Part shown: one piece after another, positions 27,491-35,609 of the stretch | How positions within the stretch are numbered: position 1 is the stretch's first letter | How the letters are laid out: every line of letters begins with the position of its first letter | Origin: Eubacteriales bacterium | GTDB taxonomy: Bacteria > Bacillota > Clostridia > Oscillospirales > Acutalibacteraceae | Assembly: GCA_029219885.1 (NCBI GenBank) | Contig: JAQXUH010000049.1 | Span: 1 to 37,897 of the forward strand | Length of the DNA: 37,897 bases | Direction: 5' to 3' | The notes under the pieces: generated by a model | Told to the model about the DNA's origin: nothing | Seen by the model: only the letters and a program-made list of their open reading frames with translations | Databases searched by the model: none | Program-made: the position numbers and the translations under genes

Positions 27491-27530
27491 AAAAACGCTT
27501 ATTTGCCCTATGGGTGAAGGGCGTTTTTTT
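27491..27530 (+). terminator. Terminator or attenuator hairpin before the cassette
   Basis: AAAAACGC (27491-27498) pairs with GCGTTTTT (27521-27528), enclosing an inner GCCCT/AGGGC, and is followed by a run of seven T. It ends 35 bp before the TTG start of the first cassette gene. GCCCTT at 27476-27481 can pair with the same AAGGGC arm, so an alternative anti-terminator fold exists on paper. Confidence 0.5.
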
Positions 27531-27565
27531 GATGCCCTGAAAAAAAGATAGGAGATGATGAACAG

Positions 27566-27904
27566 TTGTCACGAAGAAAAAAGATAACGCAAAAGGAGGT
27601 CAGCGAGGGCTTAAGGCGGTTAGCCTTTGGAGAAATAACAGACGCAGTATCTCTTCTTTACGAATCCGACGAGGATATTATCAAAATGCTTCCCGGACTT
27701 GATTTATTCAACGTCAGCGAAATAAAAAGACCTAAGGGGGGCGGTATGGAGATAAAATTCTTCGACAGGCTCAAGGCACTTGAAAAGCTCAGAGAAATTG
27801 CGGTAATGGAAGAGGGCAAGGAGCAGACGTCATTTTTTGACGCTCTTGAAAGTGCATCCTCATCAGTAAATCTTTACGGAGATGATGACGGTGAACAGCT
27901 TTAA
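27566..27904 (+). CDS. Phage terminase small subunit, shortened
   Basis: The 112-residue protein (TTG start behind GGAG) has a C-terminal segment MEIKFFDRLKALEKLREIA. This matches the oligomerisation/large-subunit-contact motif seen at the end of XtmA-like small terminases (KLYDKLKALELL-type). The N-terminal part is short and helical with KITQKEVSEGLRRLAFG; a full helix-turn-helix DNA-binding domain seen in typical 150-220-residue relatives is not evident. It directly precedes the large subunit and overlaps its start by 14 bases. The function rests on motif plus position. Confidence 0.7.
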   Translation: MSRRKKITQKEVSEGLRRLAFGEITDAVSLLYESDEDIIKMLPGLDLFNVSEIKRPKGGGMEIKFFDRLKALEKLREIAVMEEGKEQTSFFDALESASSSVNLYGDDDGEQL

Positions 27905-29150
27905 ACCATTTTCAAAAAAACAGCTTGCGGTTTTAACCTGGTGGTGCAAGGGCAGTAAGGTCAGCGATAAAAACGGAATAATCTGCGACGGAGCCGTCAG
28001 GTCGGGCAAAACACTTTGTATGAGCATTTCGTTTATATGCTGGGCGTTTTACTATTTCAGCGGTACGTCCTTTGCAATCTGCGGAAAGACTATCGCATCC
28101 CTGAGACGAAATGTAATAACACCCCTTTTGCCTGTTTTAAACGAGCTTGGCTTTTCCTACGACTACAAGATAAGCAGAAATGTAATTGAAATTTCAAAGG
28201 GAAATATCACAAACAGCTTTTACCTTTTCGGCGGTAGAGATGAATCTTCAGCGTCGCTGATTCAGGGTATGACCTTAGGCGGCGTAATGCTTGACGAGGT
28301 GGCTTTGATGCCAAGGAGCTTTGTGGAGCAGGCTCTGGCAAGATGCTCCCTTGAAAATTCAAAATACTTTTTTAACTGCAATCCGGAGCATCCCTATCAT
28401 TGGTTTTACACCGAGTGGATAAAAAAGCATAACGAGAAAAATGTTTTGTATCTCCACTTCACAATGCAGGATAACCCGTCGCTGTCAAAGGCTGTAATCG
28501 AAAGGTACAAAAGTCTTTATTCGGGAGCGTTTTATGAGCGTTTCGTTGAGGGCAAGTGGGTGTGTGCTCAAGGACTTGTATATCCTATGTTTGACTGCCA
28601 ACGGCACGTTAAGGAGTGCAGGGGTAAAATTACCCGATATTTCCTTTCCTGCGATTACGGCACTGTAAATCCCTTTTCCTTAGGTCTTTGGGGAGAGTGC
28701 GGCGGCAAGTGGTACAGGCTTGATGAATATTATCATTCAGGCAGAGATACAGGCATACAGCTAACAGACGAGGAATATTATCAGGAGCTTTGCACTCTGG
28801 CAAAAGGCAAAAATATTGAGGCTCTTGTAATTGACCCGTCGGCGGCGTCCTTTATTCAGACTGTTAAGCGTCACGGAAAATACAGAGTAATCAAGGCGGA
28901 TAACGATGTCCTTTCAGGTATCAACAAGGTTTGCCGAGCCTTAAAGGAAGAGGCCTTTTATATTTCCCCCGGCTGCCGAGACAGTATAAGAGAATTTTCC
29001 GTTTACCGATGGGATGACAGCATTAAAAAGGACGCCGTAAAAAAAGAAAATGACCACGCAATGGATGACATACGCTACTTTGTTGCAACTATTATGAAAA
29101 GCGACAGAGACGGCAGTTCGGTCTTTTCCGTTGCAATAGAAAGGAACTGA
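27891..29150 (+). CDS. Phage terminase large subunit (XtmB type)
   Basis: The ATPase-nuclease that packages DNA, about 419 residues. It has Walker A CDGAVRSGKT (about 32-41) and Walker B GGVMLDEVAL. An Asn-containing coupling segment FFNCNPEHPYHW follows. The RNase H-like nuclease carboxylates are in FLSCDYGTVNPF, ALVIDPSAAS and HAMDDIRYFV, so the catalytic set is complete. GTG 27891 is preferred over ATG 27882/27885 because GGAG ends nine bases upstream. An intact motor argues against simple decay. The portal TTG start follows five bases after its stop. Confidence 0.9.
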   Translation: MNSFKPFSKKQLAVLTWWCKGSKVSDKNGIICDGAVRSGKTLCMSISFICWAFYYFSGTSFAICGKTIASLRRNVITPLLPVLNELGFSYDYKISRNVIEISKGNITNSFYLFGGRDESSASLIQGMTLGGVMLDEVALMPRSFVEQALARCSLENSKYFFNCNPEHPYHWFYTEWIKKHNEKNVLYLHFTMQDNPSLSKAVIERYKSLYSGAFYERFVEGKWVCAQGLVYPMFDCQRHVKECRGKITRYFLSCDYGTVNPFSLGLWGECGGKWYRLDEYYHSGRDTGIQLTDEEYYQELCTLAKGKNIEALVIDPSAASFIQTVKRHGKYRVIKADNDVLSGINKVCRALKEEAFYISPGCRDSIREFSVYRWDDSIKKDAVKKENDHAMDDIRYFVATIMKSDRDGSSVFSVAIERN

Positions 29151-29154
29151 GATA

Positions 29155-30279
29155 TTGGGTTTATTTGAAAAAAGAAAAAAGAAAGCCCCAAGCACCTCGG
29201 CGGCCGCCGTTCAAACTGCGGTAAATTCTTCTCACCCTTACAGGTCTCTTGCGTCATATCAGCCCTTGTCGGCAGAAACTGCGGTATACGCCAAGCTTCG
29301 AGAGGCAGTACCTATTCTTGACGCGGCATTAAACAAGATAGTCAGGCTTACAGACGGCTTTTCCTTTGAAACAGGCAACGACAGCCTCAACGCTGAAATG
29401 AATACATATTTTGAAAATATCAACGTCGGCGGAAATCAAAAGGGCCTTTCGTCTTTTATTTCAAACTATCTTAATCAGCTTCTCACCTTTGGTACTGCCG
29501 TTGGCGAAATGGTGGTTGACGGCAGCGGACTTTACGCTCTTTACAACAGCAGTCTGTCAAATATTGAGCTTAAGAGAAACGAAAACGGAATTGATGTAGA
29601 TTTTTACAACTTCGGCGAAAAGCTGAAATATCCGAATCTTGTGCTTTATTCCGTATTAAACCCGCAGCCTGAACAGCTTTGCGGAACAAGTCTTTTAAGC
29701 GGTCTGCCTTTTCTCAGCGATATACTGATGAAAATTTACAACACCATAGGCGAGAATTGGGAGCACGCAGGAAACGTGAGATATGCAGTAATCTGCAAGC
29801 CGTCGGAAAATGCTGATTTAACAGACGCGTCTGTTCAGGCGGAAACTGTTGCACAGGCCTGGAAAAGTGCTATGGACTCTTCTTCCGTAAAAGATTTTGT
29901 GGCGGTAGGAGATGTGAGCATTAAGGTAATCGGCGGCGACAAGGAAATTCTTGACAGCGAAATACCTGTAAGACAGATTCTTGAACAGCTTGTGGCAAAA
30001 ACAGGCATACCGCCCTTTATGTTAGGACTTAGCTGGTCTTCAACAGAGAGAATGAGCACTCAGCAGGCAGATATTCTCACCACCGAGCTGGAGGCTTACA
30101 GGCGAATTTTAACGCCGGTTATAACTAAAATCGGCAATATGTATCTTGCCTTGTCAGGACGAAGCTGTGACCTTAAGGTAAATTGGGATGAAATCACACT
30201 TCAGGACGAAAAGGATTCGGCTCAAGCAGAGCTTTATCTTGCACAGGCAGAAAAAATTAAAAGGGAGGCCGAGATGTGA
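29155..30279 (+). CDS. Phage portal protein
   Basis: The 374-residue protein starts at TTG with AGGA nine bases upstream (MGLFEKRKKK). It has the portal-like order: variable N-terminus, an alpha/beta core with LLTFGTAVGEMVVDGSG, and a conserved central helix region with ILEQLVAKTGIPPFMLGLSW. The SSTERMSTQQADILTTELEAYRR segment follows. It forms the dodecameric DNA channel of the head. It is shorter than most portals (400-500 residues). Placement between terminase and protease is canonical, and its stop overlaps the protease start by four bases. Confidence 0.85.
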   Translation: MGLFEKRKKKAPSTSAAAVQTAVNSSHPYRSLASYQPLSAETAVYAKLREAVPILDAALNKIVRLTDGFSFETGNDSLNAEMNTYFENINVGGNQKGLSSFISNYLNQLLTFGTAVGEMVVDGSGLYALYNSSLSNIELKRNENGIDVDFYNFGEKLKYPNLVLYSVLNPQPEQLCGTSLLSGLPFLSDILMKIYNTIGENWEHAGNVRYAVICKPSENADLTDASVQAETVAQAWKSAMDSSSVKDFVAVGDVSIKVIGGDKEILDSEIPVRQILEQLVAKTGIPPFMLGLSWSSTERMSTQQADILTTELEAYRRILTPVITKIGNMYLALSGRSCDLKVNWDEITLQDEKDSAQAELYLAQAEKIKREAEM

Positions 30280-31253
30280 CAGAGAATTTTAAAGAGGGCT
30301 TTACGGTAAAAAGTGTTGAGCTGACAGATGATGAGCTTGAAAAGATAAACAGCTTCACACGCAGTCCCTTTACGGCGGACAGGCTTTACGCTTTTAACGT
30401 AACTCTCTGCAACAACGATATTGACAGAGACAACGAGAAGTTCGATTTGTCAGCACTTAACGCACTTGCACCGATGTTTATCGGCAGGACAGGTATCAAG
30501 GACCACTCAATGAAGTCCGATGACCAGACGGCACGAATTTACGATACGTGGGTAGAAAAGCAGGAGGGCAGAAAAACTGCCGACGGCGAAGATTACTACT
30601 GCCTTAAGGCTAAAGCGTATATGGTGAGAAGTGATGAAAACCAGCCCTTTATCACCGCACTTGAGGCAGGAATTAAAAAGGAGGTTTCCGTTTCCTGCTC
30701 AATGGGAAAGAGTATCTGCTCTGTTTGCGGTGAGGATAAAAGAGCTCACAGGTGCGAGCATATTCCGGGTAAGGTCTACAATGGCAAAAAGGCATTTGTC
30801 ATACTGACCGACCCACAGGTCGCCTACGAATTCAGCTTTGTAGCTGTACCGGCACAAAGAGAGGCAGGCGTTACTAAAAACTATAAAATTACAGAAAAGG
30901 AAGCTTTGGATATGGAAAGCATTATGAAAACACTCAAGAGCTGTACCGACAGCGTTGTGCTTACAAAGGCTCAGGCTGAAAGTGCAGTTGAATATATTGA
31001 AAGCCTTGAGGATAACGCAAAGCTCGGCTGCGAGTACAAAAAGAGCCTTACCGACGAGGTGGTAAGACTTTGTGCCGTTGTAATGCCTGATATGGATATT
31101 GAAACCTTTAAGGGTGTTGCACAGGTAATGACTGCCAAGGAGCTACAGTCATTCAAAAAGGCTTTCTCAAAAACAAATTACGAAAAGTCTGCCGCTCGAC
31201 AGATTAAAGACGGCAGCGGCGAAAACAAGCAGTTAAATCAGTTTAAGCTTTGA
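30276..31253 (+). CDS. Prohead protease/scaffold-like protein with Cys-His cluster
   Basis: The 325-residue protein (GTG start behind GGGAGG) has a candidate catalytic His77 in GIKDHSMKSD and Ser in EVSVSCSM (about 136-143), fitting herpesvirus-like prohead proteases. Inserted right after is C148-x2-C151 ... C160-x-H162 (ICSVCGEDKRAHRCEHIPG), a probable zinc knuckle seen in clostridial phage relatives. The C-terminal 115 residues are helical and charged, and may act as scaffold. It sits between portal and capsid, the usual place. The catalytic assignment is inference. Confidence 0.7.
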   Translation: MTENFKEGFTVKSVELTDDELEKINSFTRSPFTADRLYAFNVTLCNNDIDRDNEKFDLSALNALAPMFIGRTGIKDHSMKSDDQTARIYDTWVEKQEGRKTADGEDYYCLKAKAYMVRSDENQPFITALEAGIKKEVSVSCSMGKSICSVCGEDKRAHRCEHIPGKVYNGKKAFVILTDPQVAYEFSFVAVPAQREAGVTKNYKITEKEALDMESIMKTLKSCTDSVVLTKAQAESAVEYIESLEDNAKLGCEYKKSLTDEVVRLCAVVMPDMDIETFKGVAQVMTAKELQSFKKAFSKTNYEKSAARQIKDGSGENKQLNQFKL

Positions 31254-31285
31254 TTTAACAAATTAAATTTAGGAGGAATTTATTT

Positions 31286-32275
31286 ATGTCATACGACAGC
31301 ATTAAACTTGAAAGAGGCTTTTACAGCACAGAAAAATCATTCACTCAGACACTTGAGGACCTTGACCCGTCGGAAAACTACAAGGGAACAGCCCTTGAGG
31401 GACTTGACGCCTTTGAGCGTCAGCTTAAGAGATTTGACATTAAGGTAACAGGTCAGGACTCCGATACTGTATCAAAGTTTTTCAAAACCACAGACGCGGC
31501 AGTCCTTTTCCCCGAGTACCTTTCAAGAGCGGTAAACGCAGGTATTCTCGGCAACGACAAGGTTGAAAGCATTATTGCCACCACCACAAAGATTGACTCT
31601 CTGGACTACCGCTCAATCAAGCTTGACGAGAGCGTTGATAAGTTTTATCCGGAGGAGGTAGGCGAAGGCAACCCTATTCCTGAGCTTGCAATCACAGCCG
31701 ACAGCAGCCTTACAGAGCTTAAGAAGTTCGGCAAGATGATTTCTGCAAGCTATGAGGCTATCAAGTTCCAGAAGCTTGATATTTTCTCACTTACTCTCAG
31801 ACGAATCGGCGAGAGCATTTCAAACTGTATGTTCAACGAGGCAATCAGTGCAATTCCTTTTGAGAAGTGCGAAACTGTAACAGCCACAGGCACAGAGTTT
31901 ACATATGAGGACTTTGTAAAGCTTTGGCTTTCATTCGGTCAGTACGAGATGTCAACTATCATCTGCAACAAAAACGTGGCAAGACAGCTTCTTCTTATGC
32001 CTGAATTCCGTGACGCAAACGCAGGTCTTGACTTCCACGGAACAGGCAAGCTTATCACTCCTTTCGGAGCAGAAATCATTTGCTTTGAGGAGCTTGCAGA
32101 TAATGACGTTATCGGTCTTGACAAGCGTTACGCTATTGAAAGAGTAATTGCCAGCGATATTACAACCGACTATGACAAGGTTATCGACAAGCAGCTTGAA
32201 AGAGCAACAATTTCTACTATCGTAGGCTTTTCACCGATTTTAAACGGTGCAGTAAAGCATCTCCAGATAGCATAA
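31286..32275 (+). CDS. Phage major capsid protein
   Basis: The 329-residue protein with a strong AGGAGG is preceded by protease and followed by connectors. It opens SYDSIKLERGFYSTEKSFTQ and has ELKKFGKMISASYEAIKFQKLDIF (spine-helix-like) and IICNKNVARQLLLMPEFRDA. The C-terminus SPILNGAVKHLQIA is typical of HK97-fold shells of the XkdG group. The codons look strongly biased (CTT, AAG, GAC), like the host's highly expressed genes, suggesting long residence or expression. The family call rests on context and general pattern. Confidence 0.83.
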   Translation: MSYDSIKLERGFYSTEKSFTQTLEDLDPSENYKGTALEGLDAFERQLKRFDIKVTGQDSDTVSKFFKTTDAAVLFPEYLSRAVNAGILGNDKVESIIATTTKIDSLDYRSIKLDESVDKFYPEEVGEGNPIPELAITADSSLTELKKFGKMISASYEAIKFQKLDIFSLTLRRIGESISNCMFNEAISAIPFEKCETVTATGTEFTYEDFVKLWLSFGQYEMSTIICNKNVARQLLLMPEFRDANAGLDFHGTGKLITPFGAEIICFEELADNDVIGLDKRYAIERVIASDITTDYDKVIDKQLERATISTIVGFSPILNGAVKHLQIA

Positions 32276-32288
32276 GAGGTGAAGTAGG

Positions 32289-32654
32289 ATGACTGATTAT
32301 TCTGCGGTAACTGCCGAGCTGAAAATATTGTCTGCCTTAGATGATGAGGAGCTGGAGCAGTACAAAATTCTTGTTGAAAATATCTGCTCCTCTGTTTCCG
32401 CTCAGCTGAAAAGTGACAGCGTTGAAAATGACAGCCGTGTAATTCATCTTGCTGCCTGCAAAAGCTATTATCAGATTTTGCTTTTAAATCAGTCAGAAAA
32501 CCTTACATCCTTTAAGGCAGGGGACATCACATATTCTATGTCCTCTGCCACTGTAGACTGTGCAAAGGTGTTGTATGAGCAGGCTCTCGGCGACTGCCTG
32601 GAGCTTTTCAAGGAGGAGCCCAAAAGCGACGCCTTTGCTTTTAAGGCGGTGTAA
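32289..32654 (+). CDS. Head-tail connector protein (gp6/XkdH-like)
   Basis: The 121-residue, mostly helical acidic protein (LSALDDEELEQYKILVENIC ... IHLAACKSYYQILLL) lies immediately after the capsid gene, in the position of the first connector that binds the portal. The size and helical pattern agree. No catalytic motif is seen. The next gene starts two bases after its stop. Confidence 0.6.
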   Translation: MTDYSAVTAELKILSALDDEELEQYKILVENICSSVSAQLKSDSVENDSRVIHLAACKSYYQILLLNQSENLTSFKAGDITYSMSSATVDCAKVLYEQALGDCLELFKEEPKSDAFAFKAV

Positions 32655-32655
32655 T

Positions 32656-33012
32656 ATGGTAAACAAAAAACTGATTAAAAGACAGCTTGAAAGGATAGGC
32701 AACAGCGTTTATCTCAAGGACGGCAGCTGGAATTCCACACCATACAAGGCGTATATCTACCCTCTCTGGAGAAGAAAAAGCTCGGCATTTGAGCCGGCGT
32801 ACACCGAGGTGGGTACTAACAGCAGAGAATATTATCTCTATATCGGTCCTTATGACCACGATATTACCACGCTGTCCGATATGGGCAAAACTGTATTTGA
32901 CGGCAATGAATTTACATTTACAAGACGTGACTCTGTAAAAATTGACAACGAGATTATTTATTTTACAGGTATTCTTAAAAAGCTGAAGGAGAACGAGTAT
33001 GCTGAATATTAA
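32656..33012 (+). CDS. Minor capsid/head-closure protein (second connector)
   Basis: The 118-residue, beta-rich protein MVNKKLIKRQLERIGNSVYL contains YKAYIYPLWRRKSSAFEPAY and YYLYIGPYDHDITTLS. It sits in the second connector slot (XkdI-like in PBSX order). The start is set at 32656, directly after the preceding stop; an upstream in-frame extension to 32560 is only read-through of the previous gene. It overlaps the next ORF by 14 bases. Confidence 0.55.
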   Translation: MVNKKLIKRQLERIGNSVYLKDGSWNSTPYKAYIYPLWRRKSSAFEPAYTEVGTNSREYYLYIGPYDHDITTLSDMGKTVFDGNEFTFTRRDSVKIDNEIIYFTGILKKLKENEYAEY

Positions 33013-33412
33013 AACACTTTTGGATGATTTTGTTACTATGGTAAGGGAAAGCGGAGAGCTTGAGGGCGTAAAGCTTATAAGTGCCTATCCTTTTACTGCA
33101 AGACCTACAATGCTCAAGGAAAATCTTGTGGCGGTTGGCATTTCCGACATCAGCCTGAACGCTTGTCATATCGGTTTCAGGGAAAGTGCAGGAGACGTGA
33201 AGATTTTCGCCGATATTTTTGTTCCGTTAGAAGAGGACAGCAGACAGGCGTCGAAAATTTTTACCAAGCTTTGTATCGCATTGAAAAGTATGAATATTAC
33301 TGCCATAAGTGCCGAGAGAATTGTGGCGTCTAAAGAGGCAGGAGCATATGTGATGAAAACAGAGTTTACTTTCAGGGACGAGATTTTGTTTGGAGGTGAA
33401 GGCGGTGAATGA
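32999..33412 (+). CDS. Neck/tail-completion-like protein (third connector)
   Basis: The 137-residue protein MLNIKTLLDDFVTMVRESGE has a mixed alpha/beta pattern, with ISDISLNACHIGFRESAGDV and a C-terminal strand MKTEFTFRDEILFGGE. The position corresponds to XkdJ-type proteins that normally join the head to the tail sheath and tube. In PBSX-like phages the next gene would be the sheath; here a 28-codon ORF and then the LysM protein follow. Confidence 0.5.
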   Translation: MLNIKTLLDDFVTMVRESGELEGVKLISAYPFTARPTMLKENLVAVGISDISLNACHIGFRESAGDVKIFADIFVPLEEDSRQASKIFTKLCIALKSMNITAISAERIVASKEAGAYVMKTEFTFRDEILFGGEGGE

Positions 33413-33491
33413 CGAAATGGAATATGCAGAGGCTCTCAGCGAGCTTATCAGGCTTGACAGAAAGCGTTATGACGGCTCCGCCATGGAATAA
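33405..33491 (+). CDS. 28-residue ORF at the missing-tail junction
   Basis: GTG at 33405 overlaps the preceding stop (33410-33412), and its own TAA overlaps the ATG of the next gene by one base (33491). GGAGGTGAAGG lies just upstream. The peptide MNDEMEYAEALSELIRLDRK and its last eight residues form one charged helix. I do not recognise it. It may be a genuine small structural protein, or the fused remains of genes that once lay between neck and LysM protein. The exact start/stop overlaps argue that it is translated. Confidence 0.5.
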   Translation: MNDEMEYAEALSELIRLDRKRYDGSAME

Positions 33492-34027
33492 TGGCAGAAA
33501 ATAATAACATTAAGCTGAAGTTCGGCGGCTTTGAATTTCCCTCAAATCCCGATGAAATCAAAGCAGAGCTTTCATCAAGAGTAAGCCACAGCCCGCTTAT
33601 TAACGGCCTCAGCGTAACAGAAAAGACGGCAGAGGAGCCGTCGGTTATAAAAGGAAAAGGCGTGTTTTATGAAAGCGACGCAGAGGAATACTGCACAAGG
33701 CTTTCACACCTGATGAGGAAAAAGGCATCAAGCTGGCTTTTCTGCCCCGGAATTTACCCTATGAAGGCGTACCTTTCTGACTTTTCATACTGCCTTAAAA
33801 GTACAGGCGGTATCAGCTACAGCTTTACCTTTACAGAGGACTGCGGTGACACCTTGACTGAAAGGAGCTTTCTTTTTACAGAGGCTTTAGAGGGCGAAAA
33901 CGCCTTTGACGTTGCAGGCAGATGCGGTGTATCAGTAAATGACATAATGACGCTTAACGATATTGCAACGCCTTTTGATATTACACAGGGCAGGAGGATA
34001 AAAATACGTGAAAATAGTAATGACTGA
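33491..34027 (+). CDS. LysM-containing baseplate protein (XkdP/gp53-like)
   Basis: The 178-residue protein has an N-terminal domain of about 120 residues (KLKFGGFEFPSNPDEIKAEL ... YSFTFTED) and a C-terminal LysM module of about 45 residues (ENAFDVAGRCGVSVNDIMTL, then a segment ending RRIKIREN). Homologues in contractile phages follow the tape measure and join tube to baseplate. Here it follows the neck genes directly. Its N-terminal domain could in principle bridge head and hub, but that is speculation. The hub start overlaps its end by 20 bases. Confidence 0.75.
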   Translation: MAENNNIKLKFGGFEFPSNPDEIKAELSSRVSHSPLINGLSVTEKTAEEPSVIKGKGVFYESDAEEYCTRLSHLMRKKASSWLFCPGIYPMKAYLSDFSYCLKSTGGISYSFTFTEDCGDTLTERSFLFTEALEGENAFDVAGRCGVSVNDIMTLNDIATPFDITQGRRIKIRENSND

Positions 34028-34952
34028 CATTGACGGCAGTACCCTCTGCCCAAAAAATATTACTCACCTGACAATGACGGACACGGCAGACGCCGCCTGC
34101 TCGTCTGTGGCTCTTAAATTCAAGGACAAGGAAAGAATAGGCGAAATAAATTCAGTAAAGGTTTATGACGGCGACAAGGCAGTATTCTGCGGTTTTTGCG
34201 ACTGCCAGAGGGTAACGGCAGACGGCGACGGCTTTGAGTGCTATATATACGCACGCTCCTCTGCCTGCCTTTTGGTGGACAGTCAGGCAAAGCCCTTTAC
34301 CTTTAACTGTCCGTCGGCTCGTCAGCTTTGGTGCGAATATGCAAAGGCCTTGGGTTTTTCATACAGCCTGCCCGAATATTACTGCAAGGAGAAGTATGAA
34401 ATATCCTCAGGCACCTCCTGCTTCGGTGCAATCAACAATTTTGTTACGGCACTTTCAGGCAGTGAGATTTATATAAACGCCCAAAATGAGCTTTGCCTGC
34501 GTCAGGAAAGTCAGGATATTAAGAGCCTTTCAAAATACGATATAATTTCCGCCTCCTCGGTGATAAACAGAAGTGAGCCCATTTCAAAAATCAGCTTCAG
34601 GCGAGAGCAGGATAACGGCTACAACGCTCATATGGAGTCGGGCTTTGTGATTGATAAAGGTATCAGCCGTGAAAGGTTTGTAAACTTAAATTCCGTGGCG
34701 TCCTGGCAGCGAGACAATACTGTTTACCGCAGGCTTAAGGGCTATACTCAAAGCTATATGCTTTTAGAGGTGACAGTTGCAGGACATATAGACGAGGAGC
34801 TTTATCAGCGTTACAGCTTTCACGGCGACATAGGCGATTTTGACGATTACATTCTCACAGAGAAAAAGTACACCTTTGACGGCTCACGAGAACGCACAAG
34901 GCTCACCCTGAGAAAATCTATTGATATAGGAGATGTGATGTATGTGGATTAG
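34008..34952 (+). CDS. Baseplate hub protein (XkdQ/gpD-like)
   Basis: The 314-residue protein starts at GTG behind AGGAGG. It shows repeated beta-strand units typical of hub proteins: ITHLTMTDTADAACSSVALK, VKVYDGDKAVFCGFCDCQRV, then the insertion-like domain ARQLWCEYAKALGFSYSLPE and the late C-terminal GSRERTRLTLRKSIDIGDVM. In contractile tails this trimer caps the tube and holds the spike. It overlaps the LysM gene and the spike gene. Confidence 0.72.
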   Translation: MKIVMTDIDGSTLCPKNITHLTMTDTADAACSSVALKFKDKERIGEINSVKVYDGDKAVFCGFCDCQRVTADGDGFECYIYARSSACLLVDSQAKPFTFNCPSARQLWCEYAKALGFSYSLPEYYCKEKYEISSGTSCFGAINNFVTALSGSEIYINAQNELCLRQESQDIKSLSKYDIISASSVINRSEPISKISFRREQDNGYNAHMESGFVIDKGISRERFVNLNSVASWQRDNTVYRRLKGYTQSYMLLEVTVAGHIDEELYQRYSFHGDIGDFDDYILTEKKYTFDGSRERTRLTLRKSIDIGDVMYVD

Positions 34953-35292
34953 CAAGCAGACAGTAAACGGCGGCGACAAGGCTGCCGTTGAAAGCGGTAA
35001 GGTCACTCTCAACGATAACGGACACCTTGAGGCAGTTTCCACAGGAGCACAGAGAAGTGTTAAGGTTTATGCACCCTACGGCTACTCTTTTTCAGCTCCC
35101 AAGGGAAGTGAACTGCTGATGACGAGAAATGCAGGAGAACAGGTGTCCTTTGCCTGTGAAATGGAAAGTGCAGACACCAAAGAGGGCGAAATAAAAATAA
35201 CTGCCTCGTCAGGAGCGTATATACACCTGAAAAACGACGGCAGCGTAATAATCAACGGACTTAAAATCAACAGTAAAGGAGAAATAGTATGA
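34942..35292 (+). CDS. Baseplate spike protein (gpV-like)
   Basis: The 116-residue protein has an OB-like start, GSELLMTRNAGEQVSFACEM, and a C-terminal repetitive strand region GEIKITASSGAYIHLKNDGS, then VIINGLKINSKGEIV, the pattern of a small triple-stranded beta-helix spike. It is shorter than P2 gpV (about 210 residues) and lacks an obvious HxH iron tip. It is placed between hub and gp25-like protein as in PBSX (XkdR region). Confidence 0.65.
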   Translation: MWISKQTVNGGDKAAVESGKVTLNDNGHLEAVSTGAQRSVKVYAPYGYSFSAPKGSELLMTRNAGEQVSFACEMESADTKEGEIKITASSGAYIHLKNDGSVIINGLKINSKGEIV

Positions 35293-35609
35293 CAACGGAC
35301 AATGAAACTGCAAAGAGCAGTATTACCGCTGATGAATGTGATGAAATCAGCAAGCTCCTTTCCGACTGTCTTTATTCTCTGTACTGCCCCAGAGGAAAAT
35401 TTTATCCCAAAAAGGACTACGGCAGTTTAATCAGGCTTTGCCAAAGCGAAAACGAAATGTACCTTTTGGCTTATGCAAGACAGGCACTATCAGCCTTTGA
35501 CGGCGTGTATGTTAAAAGCGTGGCGGTGGAAAAGGGCAATTTTGTTTTTACACTTCTTATAAACGAACAGGAAAGGACGGTGACCCTCACTTATGAGGCT
35601 GACATATGA
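35289..35609 (+). CDS. gp25-like baseplate wedge protein (XkdS/DUF2634 type)
   Basis: The 106-residue protein contains CPRGKFYPKKDYGSLIRL, a conserved gp25/W signature (acidic-Tyr-Gly), and LLAYARQALSAFDGVYVKSV, where the polymerising helix and strand lie. In T4 gp25 nucleates the sheath, so its presence without a sheath gene is notable. It overlaps the J gene by 17 bases. Confidence 0.75.
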   Translation: MTTDNETAKSSITADECDEISKLLSDCLYSLYCPRGKFYPKKDYGSLIRLCQSENEMYLLAYARQALSAFDGVYVKSVAVEKGNFVFTLLINEQERTVTLTYEADI

